Shown here piece by piece: positions 46,278 to 57,078 of a stretch of DNA of 64,000 bases (position 1 is the first letter of the stretch; every line of letters begins with the position of its first letter). The notes beneath the pieces were generated by a model. It was not told where the DNA came from and did no database searches. It saw nothing but the letters and a program-made list of their open reading frames with translations. The translations under genes and the position numbers were made by a program. Origin of the DNA: an uncultured Roseobacter sp. (GTDB taxonomy: Bacteria > Pseudomonadota > Alphaproteobacteria > Rhodobacterales > Rhodobacteraceae); assembly GCF_947492555.1 (NCBI RefSeq), contig NZ_CANLNE010000001.1:806001-870000 (forward strand), read 5' to 3'.

Positions 46278-46310
46278 GGGCCCGCCATTACGGCGAGCCC
46301 TCTTTCTTTT
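46278..46310. terminator. Bidirectional terminator between the receiver gene and groL
   Basis: GGGCCCGCC (46278-46286) pairs with GGCGAGCCC (46292-46300) with one mismatch, around a five-base loop. CCCTTTTTGTG follows on the minus strand (after groL) and TCTTTCTTTTT on the plus strand, so it serves both convergent genes. Confidence 0.85.
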
Positions 46311-46326
46311 TGCCGGATGGCGTAGC

Positions 46327-47994
<1,668 letters not shown>

Positions 47995-48037
47995 CTATTT
48001 CGAGTTCAGCGATTGAAAATCAGAGCAGCGTGGTGGC

Positions 48038-48325
48038 TTACTCGATGATCCCCATGATGTCGCTTTCCTTCATCATCAGCAGTTCTTCACCGTCGAGCGT
48101 GACTTCCGTGCCGGACCATTTGCCGAACAGGATCTTGTCGCCGGCCTTGACGGCCATGTCGATCAGCTCGCCGCTGTCCTTGCGCGCGCCTGCGCCACAA
48201 GCCACGACTTCACCCTCGGAGGGTTTTTCTTTCGCGCTATCGGGGATGATCAATCCGCCAGCGGTTTTTTCTTCGCTTTCCGTGCGGCGCACCAGCACGC
48301 GGTCATGAAGCGGTTTCAATGCCAT
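48038..48325 (-). CDS. groS: Co-chaperonin GroES
   Basis: The 95-residue 10-kDa lid of the GroEL chamber. The family start [12 protein letters not shown], the mobile loop region [16 protein letters not shown], and the end [17 protein letters not shown] are all present. It is the first gene of the groESL operon, behind a sigma-70-like promoter overlapped by a CIRCE operator. The ribosome site is AAGGAGC. Confidence 0.97.
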   Translation of the reverse strand: MALKPLHDRVLVRRTESEEKTAGGLIIPDSAKEKPSEGEVVACGAGARKDSGELIDMAVKAGDKILFGKWSGTEVTLDGEELLMMKESDIMGIIE

Positions 48326-48394
48326 CTTTGCAGCTCCTTAAGGCTCAAAGTTTCTCCCAATTGACCCGAACGACATTGCATTGCACCCGGGTCG

Positions 48395-48421
48395 TTAGCA
48401 CTCAACTCATCTGAGTGCTAA
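48395..48421. promoter_or_regulatory. CIRCE operator for HrcA
   Basis: TTAGCACTC (48395-48403), nine spacer bases and GAGTGCTAA (48413-48421) form a perfect CIRCE element, the binding site of the heat-shock repressor HrcA. It lies about 70 bases upstream of groS and directly downstream of the -10 box. Confidence 0.97.
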
Positions 48422-48428
48422 CGGCGCA

Positions 48429-48457
48429 TAGCTAGGCACGTGCCGCGAGCCTGTCAA
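48429..48457 (-). promoter_or_regulatory. Sigma-70-type promoter of groESL
   Basis: On the minus strand TTGACA (48457-48452), a 17-base spacer and TAGCTA (48434-48429) form a good housekeeping promoter. CIRCE begins eight bases after the -10 box and so covers the transcription start, which explains repression by HrcA. Confidence 0.8.
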
Positions 48458-48520
48458 CCAATCGGTTTGCGAAAATTTGCGTCTTTTGCAGGTTTCTGCC
48501 CACTGCGTCGCGGCAATCGA

Positions 48521-49201
48521 TTACTCCGCGCCAAGCACCTTTGCGCTCTCGGCAACGGCTGCGGCGCCCGTAGGTGTCAGGCCGTAAATCCCGGTCTCTA
48601 CCCTTTCAAACCAGCCATAGTGATCATCGGCCATCATACGGGTAGCGCGTGGAACATCAGTCTCACGCGCCACATCAGCCCCCTTGCTGGCCCCGACCTC
48701 ATACAGGTAGAGGGCAATCTTCAAAGCATCCTGACGGTATGCCGTAACAAGGCCAGTTCGGGTCTGCCCCCCATCATTAGGATCGCCCCGCCGCCGCGCA
48801 AACTCGCGCAGCAAAGCACCTTCGCGCTTTTTGGATTTTCGTGGGTGGTAAGGACCCGGGTCGCAATGCACCTGGACCAATCCGTCCGACAGACGCACGG
48901 TGATCATCCCGAGCCCCAAGCGGCGCGCAAGTTTCAGATTGTCCTTGATGGCTTTGGCAAATCGCTTTCCGGTCTGGCGGGGCACCGCCAGATAGACGTC
49001 CTCCGTCAGCGATTGACGGGCGACACATTGATGGAACAGCGACAGTGAAAACCCGAGCTTCAACTCGACCACCACCGGCGACTCGGCACCGCGTACAGCC
49101 ACGACGTCCACGGCCCCCACCTCGGATTTGACCACATACCCCTGTTCTTCCAGAAAGGACTTGATCGGCGGATAGAGATCGGTTTCGCGGGGCTTCGACA
49201 T
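48521..49201 (-). CDS. DUF2161 protein with a PD-(D/E)xK nuclease-like core
   Basis: A 226-residue protein of the DUF2161 family, annotated in databases as putative phosphodiesterase. Near the N-terminus Asp32 and Glu46-x-Lys48 (AVDVVAVRG then PVVVELKLG) form a PD-(D/E)xK-type nuclease signature. The C-terminal half (RATRMMADDHYGWFERVETGIYGLTP) resembles a winged helix that could bind DNA. No nuclease substrate is known and no defence genes are nearby. The gene is alone, divergent from the Mn-pyrophosphatase and 319 bases from groS start. Confidence 0.82.
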   Translation of the reverse strand: MSKPRETDLYPPIKSFLEEQGYVVKSEVGAVDVVAVRGAESPVVVELKLGFSLSLFHQCVARQSLTEDVYLAVPRQTGKRFAKAIKDNLKLARRLGLGMITVRLSDGLVQVHCDPGPYHPRKSKKREGALLREFARRRGDPNDGGQTRTGLVTAYRQDALKIALYLYEVGASKGADVARETDVPRATRMMADDHYGWFERVETGIYGLTPTGAAAVAESAKVLGAE

Positions 49202-49338
49202 GCGAAAAACCTAGCATCAATCGAAATCACAGGCCAAGCGACAACCCGCATTAAGTCCGATGCCTGCAGGGCGTGACATCACTGCCTGCGCCTCCTATAA
49301 GGCGCGCAAAATGACCCTTGAAATGCTAGGAATCTCCG

Positions 49339-50259
49339 ATGAGCACGCTTGTTTTTGGCCATAAATCTCCTGACACGGACAGCACAGGATCCCCCATCAT
49401 CTGGGCGTGGTACCTCAACCAGATCAAAGGTGTCACTGCCAAACCCGTGCTGCTGGATGAGCCGAATACCGAAGCGCTTTTCATGCTGGATCGCTGGTCG
49501 CTGGACAAGCCAGAGATTCTGTCTGATCTGGCGGCGGATACGCCCGTGGTCATCGTTGATACCAACAACCCGGCCGAATTGCCCGACAACATCAACGACG
49601 CGGATATCCAAGGCATCATTGACCACCACAAGCTGGTTGGCGGGCTGGAAACAAAAGGCCCGATCGATATCCGCATCGAGCCGCTGGCCTGCACCGCGAC
49701 CATCATGTGGAAGATGATCGGCAAGGATCTGGCGCAGATGCCGACGGAGATCAAAGGGGCGATGCTGTCGTGCATTCTGAGCGACACGCTTGAATTCCGC
49801 AGCCCGACAACAACCAACGAAGACAAAGCCGTTGCCTGGGAGTTGGCCGAGGACCTGGGCGTCGACATCAAGGCCTATGCGGCTGAGATGTTCGCGGCGA
49901 AATCCGATGTGTCCGCCTTCTCCGAAGCGGAATTGCTGCGGATGGACAGCAAGGAATATGAAGTGGACGGCAAACAGTTCCGCGTCTCCGTGCTGGAAAC
50001 CACCTCGCCGCAGATGGTGCTGGACCGCAAGGATGCCCTGATGGCCGCGATGCCCGGTGTGGCCGCAGAAGATGGCGCCGATCAGGTTCTTTTGTTCGTG
50101 GTCGATATTCTTGATGAAGAGGCAACCCTACTGGTGCCCAACGATCTTGTGAAAACAGTGGCGGAGAAGAGCTTTGACGCCACGGTTTCCGGCGACACCG
50201 TCGTTCTGCCGGGCATCATGAGCCGCAAAAAGCAGATTATTCCCAACCTCAAGGTATAA
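49339..50259 (+). CDS. ppaC: Manganese-dependent inorganic pyrophosphatase
   Basis: A 306-residue family II pyrophosphatase of the DHH superfamily. Metal ligands are in FGHKSPDTDSTGS (8-20), VDTNNPAEL and DHHKLVGGL, and the C-terminal substrate site ends MSRKKQIIPNL. It drives biosynthetic reactions by removing pyrophosphate in the cytoplasm. Length and motifs are normal. The start at 49339 matches family starts. A perfect 12-pair hairpin follows the stop codon. Confidence 0.95.
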   Translation: MSTLVFGHKSPDTDSTGSPIIWAWYLNQIKGVTAKPVLLDEPNTEALFMLDRWSLDKPEILSDLAADTPVVIVDTNNPAELPDNINDADIQGIIDHHKLVGGLETKGPIDIRIEPLACTATIMWKMIGKDLAQMPTEIKGAMLSCILSDTLEFRSPTTTNEDKAVAWELAEDLGVDIKAYAAEMFAAKSDVSAFSEAELLRMDSKEYEVDGKQFRVSVLETTSPQMVLDRKDALMAAMPGVAAEDGADQVLLFVVDILDEEATLLVPNDLVKTVAEKSFDATVSGDTVVLPGIMSRKKQIIPNLKV

Positions 50260-50262
50260 CCT

Positions 50263-50292
50263 CAACGCCCGGCGTCTCTGCGCCGGGCGTTG
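50263..50292 (+). terminator. Perfect 12-pair hairpin after ppaC
   Basis: CAACGCCCGGCG (50263-50274) pairs without mismatch with CGCCGGGCGTTG (50281-50292) around a six-base loop. There is no T-run after it, so it may be a Rho-assisted terminator or transcript-end stabiliser. Confidence 0.6.
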
Positions 50293-50335
50293 CCGGGCCG
50301 CTGCGCCTGTCTCACACCATAGGAGCAGACCGCCC

Positions 50336-51208
50336 ATGTCCCAAGTAATCACCCGGCTGAACGAAATTTCCGCACAATACGACGCGCTCTTTGTCGATCT
50401 CTGGGGCTGCGTGCACAACGGTGTCAACGCCCTGCCCGAGGCCGTAAGCGCCCTGCAAAACTACCGCGCGCAGGGCGGCAAGGTCGTACTGGTGACCAAC
50501 TCGCCACGTCCACGGGCGGGTGTGGAAAAGCAACTGATCACCTTCGGCGTGCCGGATGATAGTTGGGATACGATTGCCACCTCAGGGGACAGCGCCCGCT
50601 CTGCCATGTACCGCGGCATTGTCGGCGAGAACGTCTGGCACATCGGCTATCCGGGAGAAGAGAAATTCTTTGAACCCATCGGCGTGGTTGAAGACCCGGT
50701 GGACATCCGCATGGTACCGCTGGAAGAAGCCGACGGCATCGTCTGCACTGGCCCGCGCGATCCACTGGCCGACCCGTCGGTGATGCGCCCGGAGTTCCTG
50801 ATGGCCAAGCAAAGCGGCCTTAAACTGCTGTGCGCCAACCCGGATATTGTCGTTGACCGGGGCGAACAACGCGAATGGTGTGCGGGTGCGCTTGCGCAGC
50901 TTTATACCGAAATGGGAGGTGAAAGCCTGTACTTCGGAAAACCGCATCCGCCGATCTACGATCTGGCGCGGCGCAGGCTTTCCGCGCTTGGCACAGATAT
51001 CCCGGACAACCGCATTCTGGCCATCGGCGACGGCGTTCTGACGGACATCGCAGGTGCCATGGGTGAAGATATCGATTCGCTCTTCATCTCTGGCGGCCTC
51101 GCGGCTGCAGAGACCAGAACAGAAACCCAACCGGACCCGGAAGCGCTAACCGCTTATCTACAAAAAGAAATGTCCAATCCAACCTACACAATAGGGTACC
51201 TTCGCTGA
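50336..51208 (+). CDS. HAD-superfamily IIA hydrolase (TIGR01459 type)
   Basis: A 290-residue haloacid-dehalogenase-fold phosphatase of subfamily IIA. Motif I is DALFVDLWGCVHNG (nucleophile Asp near 21), motif II is VLVTNSPRP, the cap domain occupies the middle, and motif IV region is ILAIGDGVLTDIAGAMG. In motif I the second Asp is replaced by Trp, which is usual for this subgroup. Sugar-phosphate or nucleotide substrates are typical of IIA relatives; the actual one is unknown. AGGAGCAG precedes the ATG. Confidence 0.9.
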   Translation: MSQVITRLNEISAQYDALFVDLWGCVHNGVNALPEAVSALQNYRAQGGKVVLVTNSPRPRAGVEKQLITFGVPDDSWDTIATSGDSARSAMYRGIVGENVWHIGYPGEEKFFEPIGVVEDPVDIRMVPLEEADGIVCTGPRDPLADPSVMRPEFLMAKQSGLKLLCANPDIVVDRGEQREWCAGALAQLYTEMGGESLYFGKPHPPIYDLARRRLSALGTDIPDNRILAIGDGVLTDIAGAMGEDIDSLFISGGLAAAETRTETQPDPEALTAYLQKEMSNPTYTIGYLR

Positions 51209-51298
51209 CCTATTTTTCGCTTGCTTTTCTGCGATTGCAAAGTAATTAAGTTTCAACAATTACGGCGTAGTGATTAGAAAATTACCGGAAGGGTCATC

Positions 51299-51742
51299 AT
51301 GTTGGACAATTTGCCCCGCGGCACGATCTGCATCGAAGACATCGAAATGGGCATGTCGCGCTACCTGCAGAAGGTAGTGACCGATGAAGACATCGAGATG
51401 TTCGCGCAAATCTCGACAGACCGGAACCCGGTACATCTGGATGATGACTATGCTCGCGACACGATCTTTCAGGGTCGGATCGCCCACGGGATGCTCACCG
51501 CAGGGCTGATCTCGGCGGTGATTGGCGAACAGCTCCCCGGGCACGGCACCGTCTACATGGGGCAATCTTTGAAGTTTCTCGCGCCCGTGCGCCCCGGCGA
51601 TCTCGTGCACGCCGAGGTTAAGGTGATTGACATCGAGGTGTCCAAGCGCCGCGTGAAGCTGGAATGCCATTGCGAAGTGGACGGCAAGAAGGTCCTGATC
51701 GGCGAAGCCACGGTCATGGCCCCCTCCCGCAAATTCGACTGA
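51299..51742 (+). CDS. MaoC-family (R)-specific enoyl-CoA hydratase-like protein
   Basis: A 147-residue single hot-dog-fold protein. The catalytic Asp-His pair is in the family motif FAQISTDRNPVHLDDDYA, followed by GRIAHGMLTAGLISAVIG and the GQSLKFLAPVRPGD segment. Members hydrate enoyl-CoA with R stereochemistry, linking fatty-acid oxidation to polyhydroxyalkanoate synthesis, or act in related pathways. No PHA genes adjoin it. The start follows GGAAGGGTC. Confidence 0.9.
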   Translation: MLDNLPRGTICIEDIEMGMSRYLQKVVTDEDIEMFAQISTDRNPVHLDDDYARDTIFQGRIAHGMLTAGLISAVIGEQLPGHGTVYMGQSLKFLAPVRPGDLVHAEVKVIDIEVSKRRVKLECHCEVDGKKVLIGEATVMAPSRKFD

Positions 51743-51820
51743 TTTCTTTGCACCCGTCTGACCCGCTCGGATCGTAAGCGCGCGCTTGCGTGTCCTGCGC
51801 GTGACGGCTAGGCAAGACGG

Positions 51821-52753
51821 ATGAAGATCATCCGAGACTACCAGTTTGTCGCTCCTGAAAACCGTGGGGCCAGCGCCGCGATTGGCAATTTTGACGGCGT
51901 GCATCTGGGGCACCAGTCGGTGATTGATCTGGCACGCAGTGCGGAGCCCGCTGCACCGCTGGGCATCGTCACTTTTGAGCCGCATCCACGCAGTTTCTTT
52001 GCACCCGACGCGCCGCCCTTCCGGCTCATGGGCCCCGAAGCGCGTGCAAGCCGATTGGAAAAGCTCGGCGTGCAACGGCTCTATGAACTGAATTTCAACG
52101 CCGCCCTCGCGGCTCTCTCGCCGGAAGAGTTCGCCCGCAAGGTCATTTCCGATGGGTTTGGCCTGCGCCATGTGATCGTGGGCGCCGATTTCTGCTTTGG
52201 CAAAGGGCGTGCCGGGACGGCTGAGCATCTGCAAGCGTTTGGACAGGAAATGGGGTTCGGCGTCACCATCGCCCCCCTGATTGCGCATTCGGATCATACG
52301 GTTTCCTCCACCGCGATCCGCACGGCGCTGAGCGATGGCAATCCCCGGCTGGCGGCAAAGATGCTGGGGCACTGGCACCGGATCGAGGGGCCGGTGATCG
52401 GCGGCGAACAGCGCGGACGGGAATTGGGATATCCGACCGCCAACATGTCGATCGACGGGCTTCACCCGCCTGCCTTCGGCGTCTATGCGGTGCTTGTGGA
52501 CGTGCTCGAAGGACCGCATCAGGGCAGCTACCACGGCGTCGCCTCCATGGGCGTGCGGCCGATGTTCGGCGAAAATCGACCCAATCTGGAAACCTTCATC
52601 TTCGACTTCAAGGGGGATCTTTACGGCACCCCCCTCTCCGTCGGCCTGGTCGAGCATCTGCGCCCGGAAGAAAAATTTGACGGTCTGGAGGCGCTGATCG
52701 CCCAGATGGACGCCGACAGCGCAAGGGCGCGCAACATATTGAGCGCGCTGTGA
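51821..52753 (+). CDS. ribF: Bifunctional riboflavin kinase/FAD synthetase
   Basis: A 310-residue enzyme converting riboflavin to FMN and FAD. The N-terminal adenylyltransferase has AAIGNFDGVHLGHQ and the later SSTAIRTALSDG; the C-terminal kinase has RGRELGYPTANM and the NLETFIFDF strand. Both halves look intact. The stop overlaps the following GTG by four bases, so it heads a ribF-ycgN-threonine aldolase unit. Confidence 0.95.
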   Translation: MKIIRDYQFVAPENRGASAAIGNFDGVHLGHQSVIDLARSAEPAAPLGIVTFEPHPRSFFAPDAPPFRLMGPEARASRLEKLGVQRLYELNFNAALAALSPEEFARKVISDGFGLRHVIVGADFCFGKGRAGTAEHLQAFGQEMGFGVTIAPLIAHSDHTVSSTAIRTALSDGNPRLAAKMLGHWHRIEGPVIGGEQRGRELGYPTANMSIDGLHPPAFGVYAVLVDVLEGPHQGSYHGVASMGVRPMFGENRPNLETFIFDFKGDLYGTPLSVGLVEHLRPEEKFDGLEALIAQMDADSARARNILSAL

Positions 52754-53220
52754 GTGACCCGATTGACCGCAGCGGGTTGAAGGACCGGTTCTGGGAACGC
52801 AAACCGCTTGCGAAGATGACCCAGAAGGAGTGGGAATCGCTTTGCGACGGCTGCGGGAAATGCTGTCTGAACAAGCTTGAGGATGAGGAAAGCGGCGCGG
52901 TTGCCCTGACCCGCATCGCCTGCCGTCTGCTGGACGATTCCACCTGTCGCTGCGCCCACTACGACAACCGGCACCAGTTCGTGCCGGATTGCATTGTGCT
53001 CAAGCCCGACAATCTGGACACACATGCCTATTGGATGCCCGAAACCTGTGCCTACCGTCTGCTGTGGCAAGGTGATCCCCTGCCCGACTGGCACCCGCTG
53101 ATCAGTGGCACCGCGCAATCGGTGCATGACGCGGGCGTGTCGGTTCAGGGGTGGACGCTGAGCGAGTTCGATATCCCCGAAGACGAATGGGAAGAGCATA
53201 TTATAGAGGAACCTGTCTGA
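52750..53220 (+). CDS. YcgN/UPF0260 cysteine-cluster protein
   Basis: A 156-residue UPF0260 protein. The start FWERKPLAKMTQKEWESLCDGCGKCCL carries the CxxCxxCC cluster (Cys47, Cys50 and a Cys pair near 53-54) and further cysteines in STCRCAHY, DCIVL and ETCAYR. A metal site, probably zinc or iron-sulfur, is likely; function is unknown. Translation starts at GTG (52750), overlapping the ribF stop by four bases, and ends one base into the threonine aldolase ATG (TGATG). Confidence 0.9.
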   Translation: MSDPIDRSGLKDRFWERKPLAKMTQKEWESLCDGCGKCCLNKLEDEESGAVALTRIACRLLDDSTCRCAHYDNRHQFVPDCIVLKPDNLDTHAYWMPETCAYRLLWQGDPLPDWHPLISGTAQSVHDAGVSVQGWTLSEFDIPEDEWEEHIIEEPV

Positions 53221-54266
53221 TGTTTTTCGCTTCTGACAACGCAGGCCCCGCCCATCCGAAGGTGATGCAACGCGTCCTTGCGGCCAATGAAGGCTACGCA
53301 ATGCCCTATGGGGCTGATGTGCTCATGGATGACGTGCGCACCGGCATCCGCACCCTTTTCGAGGCGCCGGAGGCAGCGGTCTATCTGGTCGCAACCGGAA
53401 CGGCGGCGAATGCCCTCGCTCTGGCCTGCTACAGCCAACCCTGGCAGACGGTTTTCTGCACAGACGTCGCGCATATTCAGGAAGACGAGTGCAACGCGCC
53501 CGAATTCTACAGCGGGGGCGCCAAGCTGAGCCTTGTGCCGGGCGGCGACAAGATGACCCCCGAGGCGCTGCAGGCGCGTATTACAGCCGAAGAAGTGCGC
53601 GGCGTACACGGACCACAACGCGGTCCCGTCTCCATCACGCAGGTGACCGAACGCGGCAGCGTGTACACATTGGACGAATTGCGCGCCCTGACAGCCGTGG
53701 CGAAATTCTTCGATCTGCCGGTACATCTGGACGGCGCGCGGTTTGCCAATGCGTTGGTTGCTCTGGGCTGTTCGGCGGCTAACATGACATGGAAAGCTGG
53801 TGTCGATGTGGTCAGTTTCGGCGGCACCAAGAACGGCTGTCTCGGCGTGGAAGCCGTTGTCTTTTTCGACCCGTCCAAGGCCTGGGAATTCGAACTGAGA
53901 CGCAAACGCGGCGCGCATCTTTTCTCAAAGCACCGGTATCTCTCGGCGCAGATGGTGGGCTATCTGGAAGACGACACCTGGCTAACGACCGCCCGGGCCG
54001 CCAATGAAAACGCCACGCGTCTGGCGCAGGGCCTCCGCGACAGGGGGGCGGAGTTCCTGCACGAACCGCAAGCCAACATGATCTTTGCCCGGTTCCCGCG
54101 GCGCATCCATCAACGGCTGCATGACGCGGGAGCGCATTACTACATCTGGGAAGGTGCGCTGGCGGGAGACGACCCGGAGGAAATGCTGGCCGCACGTCTG
54201 GTCTGTGACTGGTCGATCAGCGCAGAACAGATCGACCTGTTCCTAAGCCATTTCGACCAGCTTTAG
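53220..54266 (+). CDS. ltaE: Threonine aldolase / beta-eliminating lyase (PLP)
   Basis: A 348-residue PLP enzyme cleaving threonine or allo-threonine to glycine and acetaldehyde. The Schiff-base lysine is Lys204 in VVSFGGTKNGCLG, with the cofactor Asp in VHLDGARFANA and the start FFASDNAGPAHPKVM typical of low-specificity aldolases. The ATG at 53220 overlaps the ycgN stop (TGATG); the frame upstream lies within ycgN. Its 3' end overlaps the convergent hydrolase gene by 24 bases. Confidence 0.9.
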   Translation: MFFASDNAGPAHPKVMQRVLAANEGYAMPYGADVLMDDVRTGIRTLFEAPEAAVYLVATGTAANALALACYSQPWQTVFCTDVAHIQEDECNAPEFYSGGAKLSLVPGGDKMTPEALQARITAEEVRGVHGPQRGPVSITQVTERGSVYTLDELRALTAVAKFFDLPVHLDGARFANALVALGCSAANMTWKAGVDVVSFGGTKNGCLGVEAVVFFDPSKAWEFELRRKRGAHLFSKHRYLSAQMVGYLEDDTWLTTARAANENATRLAQGLRDRGAEFLHEPQANMIFARFPRRIHQRLHDAGAHYYIWEGALAGDDPEEMLAARLVCDWSISAEQIDLFLSHFDQL

Positions 54267-55037
54267 GATTTCACCTGCTACTGCCTGCGGATGAGTAATG
54301 GGCGCCATGTGTCCGGCACCCGTGATCCAGGCCCGTCTGGCATTTGGCATCCTCGCCGCCAGACTTTTGTTGACCGTGTCGATGATGTCAGCCGTCTGAT
54401 CTCCCTGGATCAGCAGGGTTGGCATCGCGACCTTGTCCAGAGCACCGGGGACCATGATCCGGGCATTGTCCTCTATAATGGCATCGGCCTGCCTTGGCAC
54501 GATGTGCATCCGGTCCGCCATATAGCGGCGCGTCCCGTCAGGAATATCGTCCCATTTCGTGCCGTCACCCCAGAACCGGTTGAAAAGCCGCGCTGCCCTC
54601 GTGGTGTCCCCTTGCGCCAGCGCGGAAAAATAGGGCGCCGCCTCGACTTCATGCGCAGCCATCGCCCCGGGTGCATCCGCCCTGGCAGCCGCAAAAAATA
54701 CCGGCTCGATCAAAGTCAGACTGCGTACCAGATGCGGGTATTCAACCGCAACTCTCAACGCGACCGTTGCCCCGAAAGAATGGCCGATGACATCCACAGG
54801 GTCAGAAAGATGCGCCAGTGCAGCATCTCTGCATTGCGCGTGCAAATCGCGTTGCGGGTCACAGTCGTCGCTCTTGCCATGACTGGGCAGATCAATCGCG
54901 GTGAGCGTAAAGTGGTCTTCCAATGCCGCACCCAAAGCGCGCCAGGCGCCTGAATGCGCAAGCGTGCAATGGATCGCCAGAGCCGCTCTGCTCCCATGCC
55001 CGAACGTCCGGGCATGGGTCCTGGGCGCTGGGGTCAT
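54243..55037 (-). CDS. Alpha/beta hydrolase
   Basis: A 264-residue hydrolase with the nucleophile elbow GHSFG (Ser87), an oxyanion strand LAIHCTLAHSGAWRAL, the AIDLPSHGKSD motif and a catalytic His in GAGHMAPIT. The HCTLAHSGAW start is typical of a Rhodobacteraceae subgroup of unknown substrate. It overlaps the upstream isomerase gene by four bases, so the two form an operon; a ring-cleavage or ester degradation role is conceivable given the isomerase, but this is inference. Confidence 0.88.
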   Translation of the reverse strand: MTPAPRTHARTFGHGSRAALAIHCTLAHSGAWRALGAALEDHFTLTAIDLPSHGKSDDCDPQRDLHAQCRDAALAHLSDPVDVIGHSFGATVALRVAVEYPHLVRSLTLIEPVFFAAARADAPGAMAAHEVEAAPYFSALAQGDTTRAARLFNRFWGDGTKWDDIPDGTRRYMADRMHIVPRQADAIIEDNARIMVPGALDKVAMPTLLIQGDQTADIIDTVNKSLAARMPNARRAWITGAGHMAPITHPQAVAGEILKLVEMA

Positions 55038-55633
55038 ATCCTACCGGCGAGATGCGCATCCAGGTCATCGATCCGGTCCTGTCCCCAGAACCGCTGACCG
55101 CTGTCCGTGATATAGAAAGGTGATCCAAAGACGCCGCGCTCAACAGCTTCTTCCAGGTTGGCCGCATAGGTTTCCGCGCCCTCCAGCAACCCGCTGTCGG
55201 CAAGCGTCGGATCAAAGCCAGCCTCCTCCAGACAGGCGCGCACGACCGCGTCTTCGGCGATATCCTTGTCTTCCGCCCAGACAGCCCGGCAGATCGCGAA
55301 CATCAGCTTGCCCAGATCGCCCCCTCCGGCATTTTGCGCGGCGATGAAAGCATAGGACGACGGCGCACCGTTGGTCGGCCAATGCGCAGGCTTCAAATTG
55401 AACGGCATGTTCAGCTTCTTGGCCTGACGCACCAATTCCTGTGCCCGGTATTCCACACGGCTGAAATGCCGGTCCTTGGGCGACGTCCCCCCTGTCCGCG
55501 GGAACAATGCCATGATGTCAAAGGGCTTATAGGTCAGTGTTGCCCCGTGCTTTGCGGCAACTTCCTCGGCCCTATTCCCGGCCAGGTAGGCATAGGGGGA
55601 GAGCGTAGAGAAAAAGAGGTCGATATGCGCCAT
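55034..55633 (-). CDS. 2-hydroxychromene-2-carboxylate isomerase family (DsbA-fold) protein
   Basis: A 199-residue kappa-class GST/DsbA-fold protein of the HCCA isomerase family. The start IDLFFSTLSPYAYLAGNRAEEVAAKHG has Ser (instead of a CxxC) at the active-site helix, as in the isomerases, and the end GVFGSPFYITDSGQRFWGQDRIDDL is diagnostic. Family members isomerise naphthalene-pathway intermediates with glutathione, but most homologues outside such pathways have unknown substrates. It is first in a two-gene operon with the alpha/beta hydrolase. Confidence 0.9.
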   Translation of the reverse strand: MAHIDLFFSTLSPYAYLAGNRAEEVAAKHGATLTYKPFDIMALFPRTGGTSPKDRHFSRVEYRAQELVRQAKKLNMPFNLKPAHWPTNGAPSSYAFIAAQNAGGGDLGKLMFAICRAVWAEDKDIAEDAVVRACLEEAGFDPTLADSGLLEGAETYAANLEEAVERGVFGSPFYITDSGQRFWGQDRIDDLDAHLAGRI

Positions 55634-55749
55634 TTTGAGGCTCCTGACAGGTGTGAGGTTCTTTGCCGATTGGTAAGGCCGTGTTAGGTGAAGTCAACAT
55701 CACGAATCTGTCACAAACTTCCCCCGCTGCTCTTCAGGAAATGTTCAAT

Positions 55750-56769
55750 ATGCCCCAAGTCCAAGAACCAAAACTGATCGCTGGCAATGCCAATATGCCC
55801 TTGGCCAACGCCATCGCGCGGCGCATGTCGATGCATCGAGGCAAGCAGGTCGGGCTGGTGGACGCGCGGGTCGAACGGTTCAACGACGGGGAGATTTTTG
55901 TTGAGGTTTTCGAGAACGTGCGCGGTGAGGACATGTTCATCCTGCAATCGACCTCGAACCCGGCCAACGACAACCTGATGGAACTGCTGATCATGGCCGA
56001 TGCGCTGCGCCGGTCCTCAGCAGCGCGGGTCACCGCGGTGTTGCCCTATTTCGGCTACGCCCGGCAGGATCGCCGGACCAAGGCGCGTACGCCGATCACC
56101 GCCAAGCTGGTCGCCAACATGCTGGTGGGCACGGGCATCGAGCGGGTATTAACGATGGACCTGCATGCCGCTCAGATTCAAGGGTTTTTCGATATTCCGG
56201 TGGACAACCTCTATGCCTCGCCGATTTTTGCGCTGGACATCCGAACGACGTTCAAAAAGCGCATGGGCGAGTTGATGATCGTCTCGCCTGATGTCGGCGG
56301 TGTGGCGCGTGCGCGCGAGTTGGCCAAGCGGATCAACTCCCCCCTCGCGATTGTGGATAAACGCCGTGAGAAACCCGGTGAGGTTGCGGAAATGACAGTA
56401 ATCGGGAACGTGAAGGGGAAAACCTGCCTGATCGTGGATGATATGTGTGACACGGCCGGCACGCTCTGCAAGGCGGCCGAAGTTCTGATCGAAAACGGGG
56501 CCAAGGAAGTGCACTCCTACATCACGCACGGCATTATGTCCGGCCCGGCGGTGGAGCGGGTGACCAACTCGGTGATGAAATCGCTGGTCATCACGGATTC
56601 CATTGCCCCCACCGAGGCCATCCAGAAGGCTCCGAACATCCGCGTCGTGCCCACCGCGCCGGTGTTTGCCCAGGCGATCCTGAACATCTGGAGCGGCACG
56701 TCCGTCTCCTCGCTCTTCGAGGCGGAGACGCTCAGCCCGATCTACGACGGAACCTACGCAGCGGAGTAA
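55750..56769 (+). CDS. prs: Ribose-phosphate pyrophosphokinase
   Basis: A 339-residue PRPP synthetase, source of PRPP for nucleotides, His and Trp. The ATP/flexible loop [16 protein letters not shown] is at 101-116, RP loop residues lie near VDKRRE, and the PRPP loop [11 protein letters not shown] is at 228-238. The ATG at 55750 is chosen because AGGAA lies nine bases before it; two nearby upstream ATG/GTG options lack a ribosome site. It is divergent from the isomerase gene. Confidence 0.95.
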   Translation: MPQVQEPKLIAGNANMPLANAIARRMSMHRGKQVGLVDARVERFNDGEIFVEVFENVRGEDMFILQSTSNPANDNLMELLIMADALRRSSAARVTAVLPYFGYARQDRRTKARTPITAKLVANMLVGTGIERVLTMDLHAAQIQGFFDIPVDNLYASPIFALDIRTTFKKRMGELMIVSPDVGGVARARELAKRINSPLAIVDKRREKPGEVAEMTVIGNVKGKTCLIVDDMCDTAGTLCKAAEVLIENGAKEVHSYITHGIMSGPAVERVTNSVMKSLVITDSIAPTEAIQKAPNIRVVPTAPVFAQAILNIWSGTSVSSLFEAETLSPIYDGTYAAE

Positions 56770-57078
56770 TCCGGCTGCCTTGGCACCCTCGCAGGCAGTG
56801 CTATTTCAAATAATCGACACGGAAGCGATCCCCGGTGCGGTGCCGGTTTCCGGCGTCTTCCAAATCCTTGTCGAAGGACTGCGCATATGAGGGCACCGAT
56901 CCCCACCCTTCCTGTCCATCTGAAAGGGATCGAAGTCATCAGCTTTCCGACCCCCTACACCCACACGCGGCGGTTGTTGACAGAATTTGGCTTTGTTGAT
57001 GTTATGGCCGGACGGCAGTCGAAAGAGGATTAAACCTACTGAGAGAGGCATCTGAAACATAAAATCTGGGAGGAATTC
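56770..57078. other. Gap before the sugar dehydrogenase, with one doubtful short ORF
   Basis: About 309 bases lie between prs and the dehydrogenase. One 48-codon frame (56887-57033, MRAPIPTLPVHLKG...) is open but has no recognised similarity and no clear ribosome site, so I do not call it a gene. The region must contain the dehydrogenase promoter. Confidence 0.45.

Noticed and set aside
56887-57033. 48-codon open frame upstream of the sugar dehydrogenase
   Set aside because: No clear ribosome site, no recognised family and no terminator; noted in the gap entry only.
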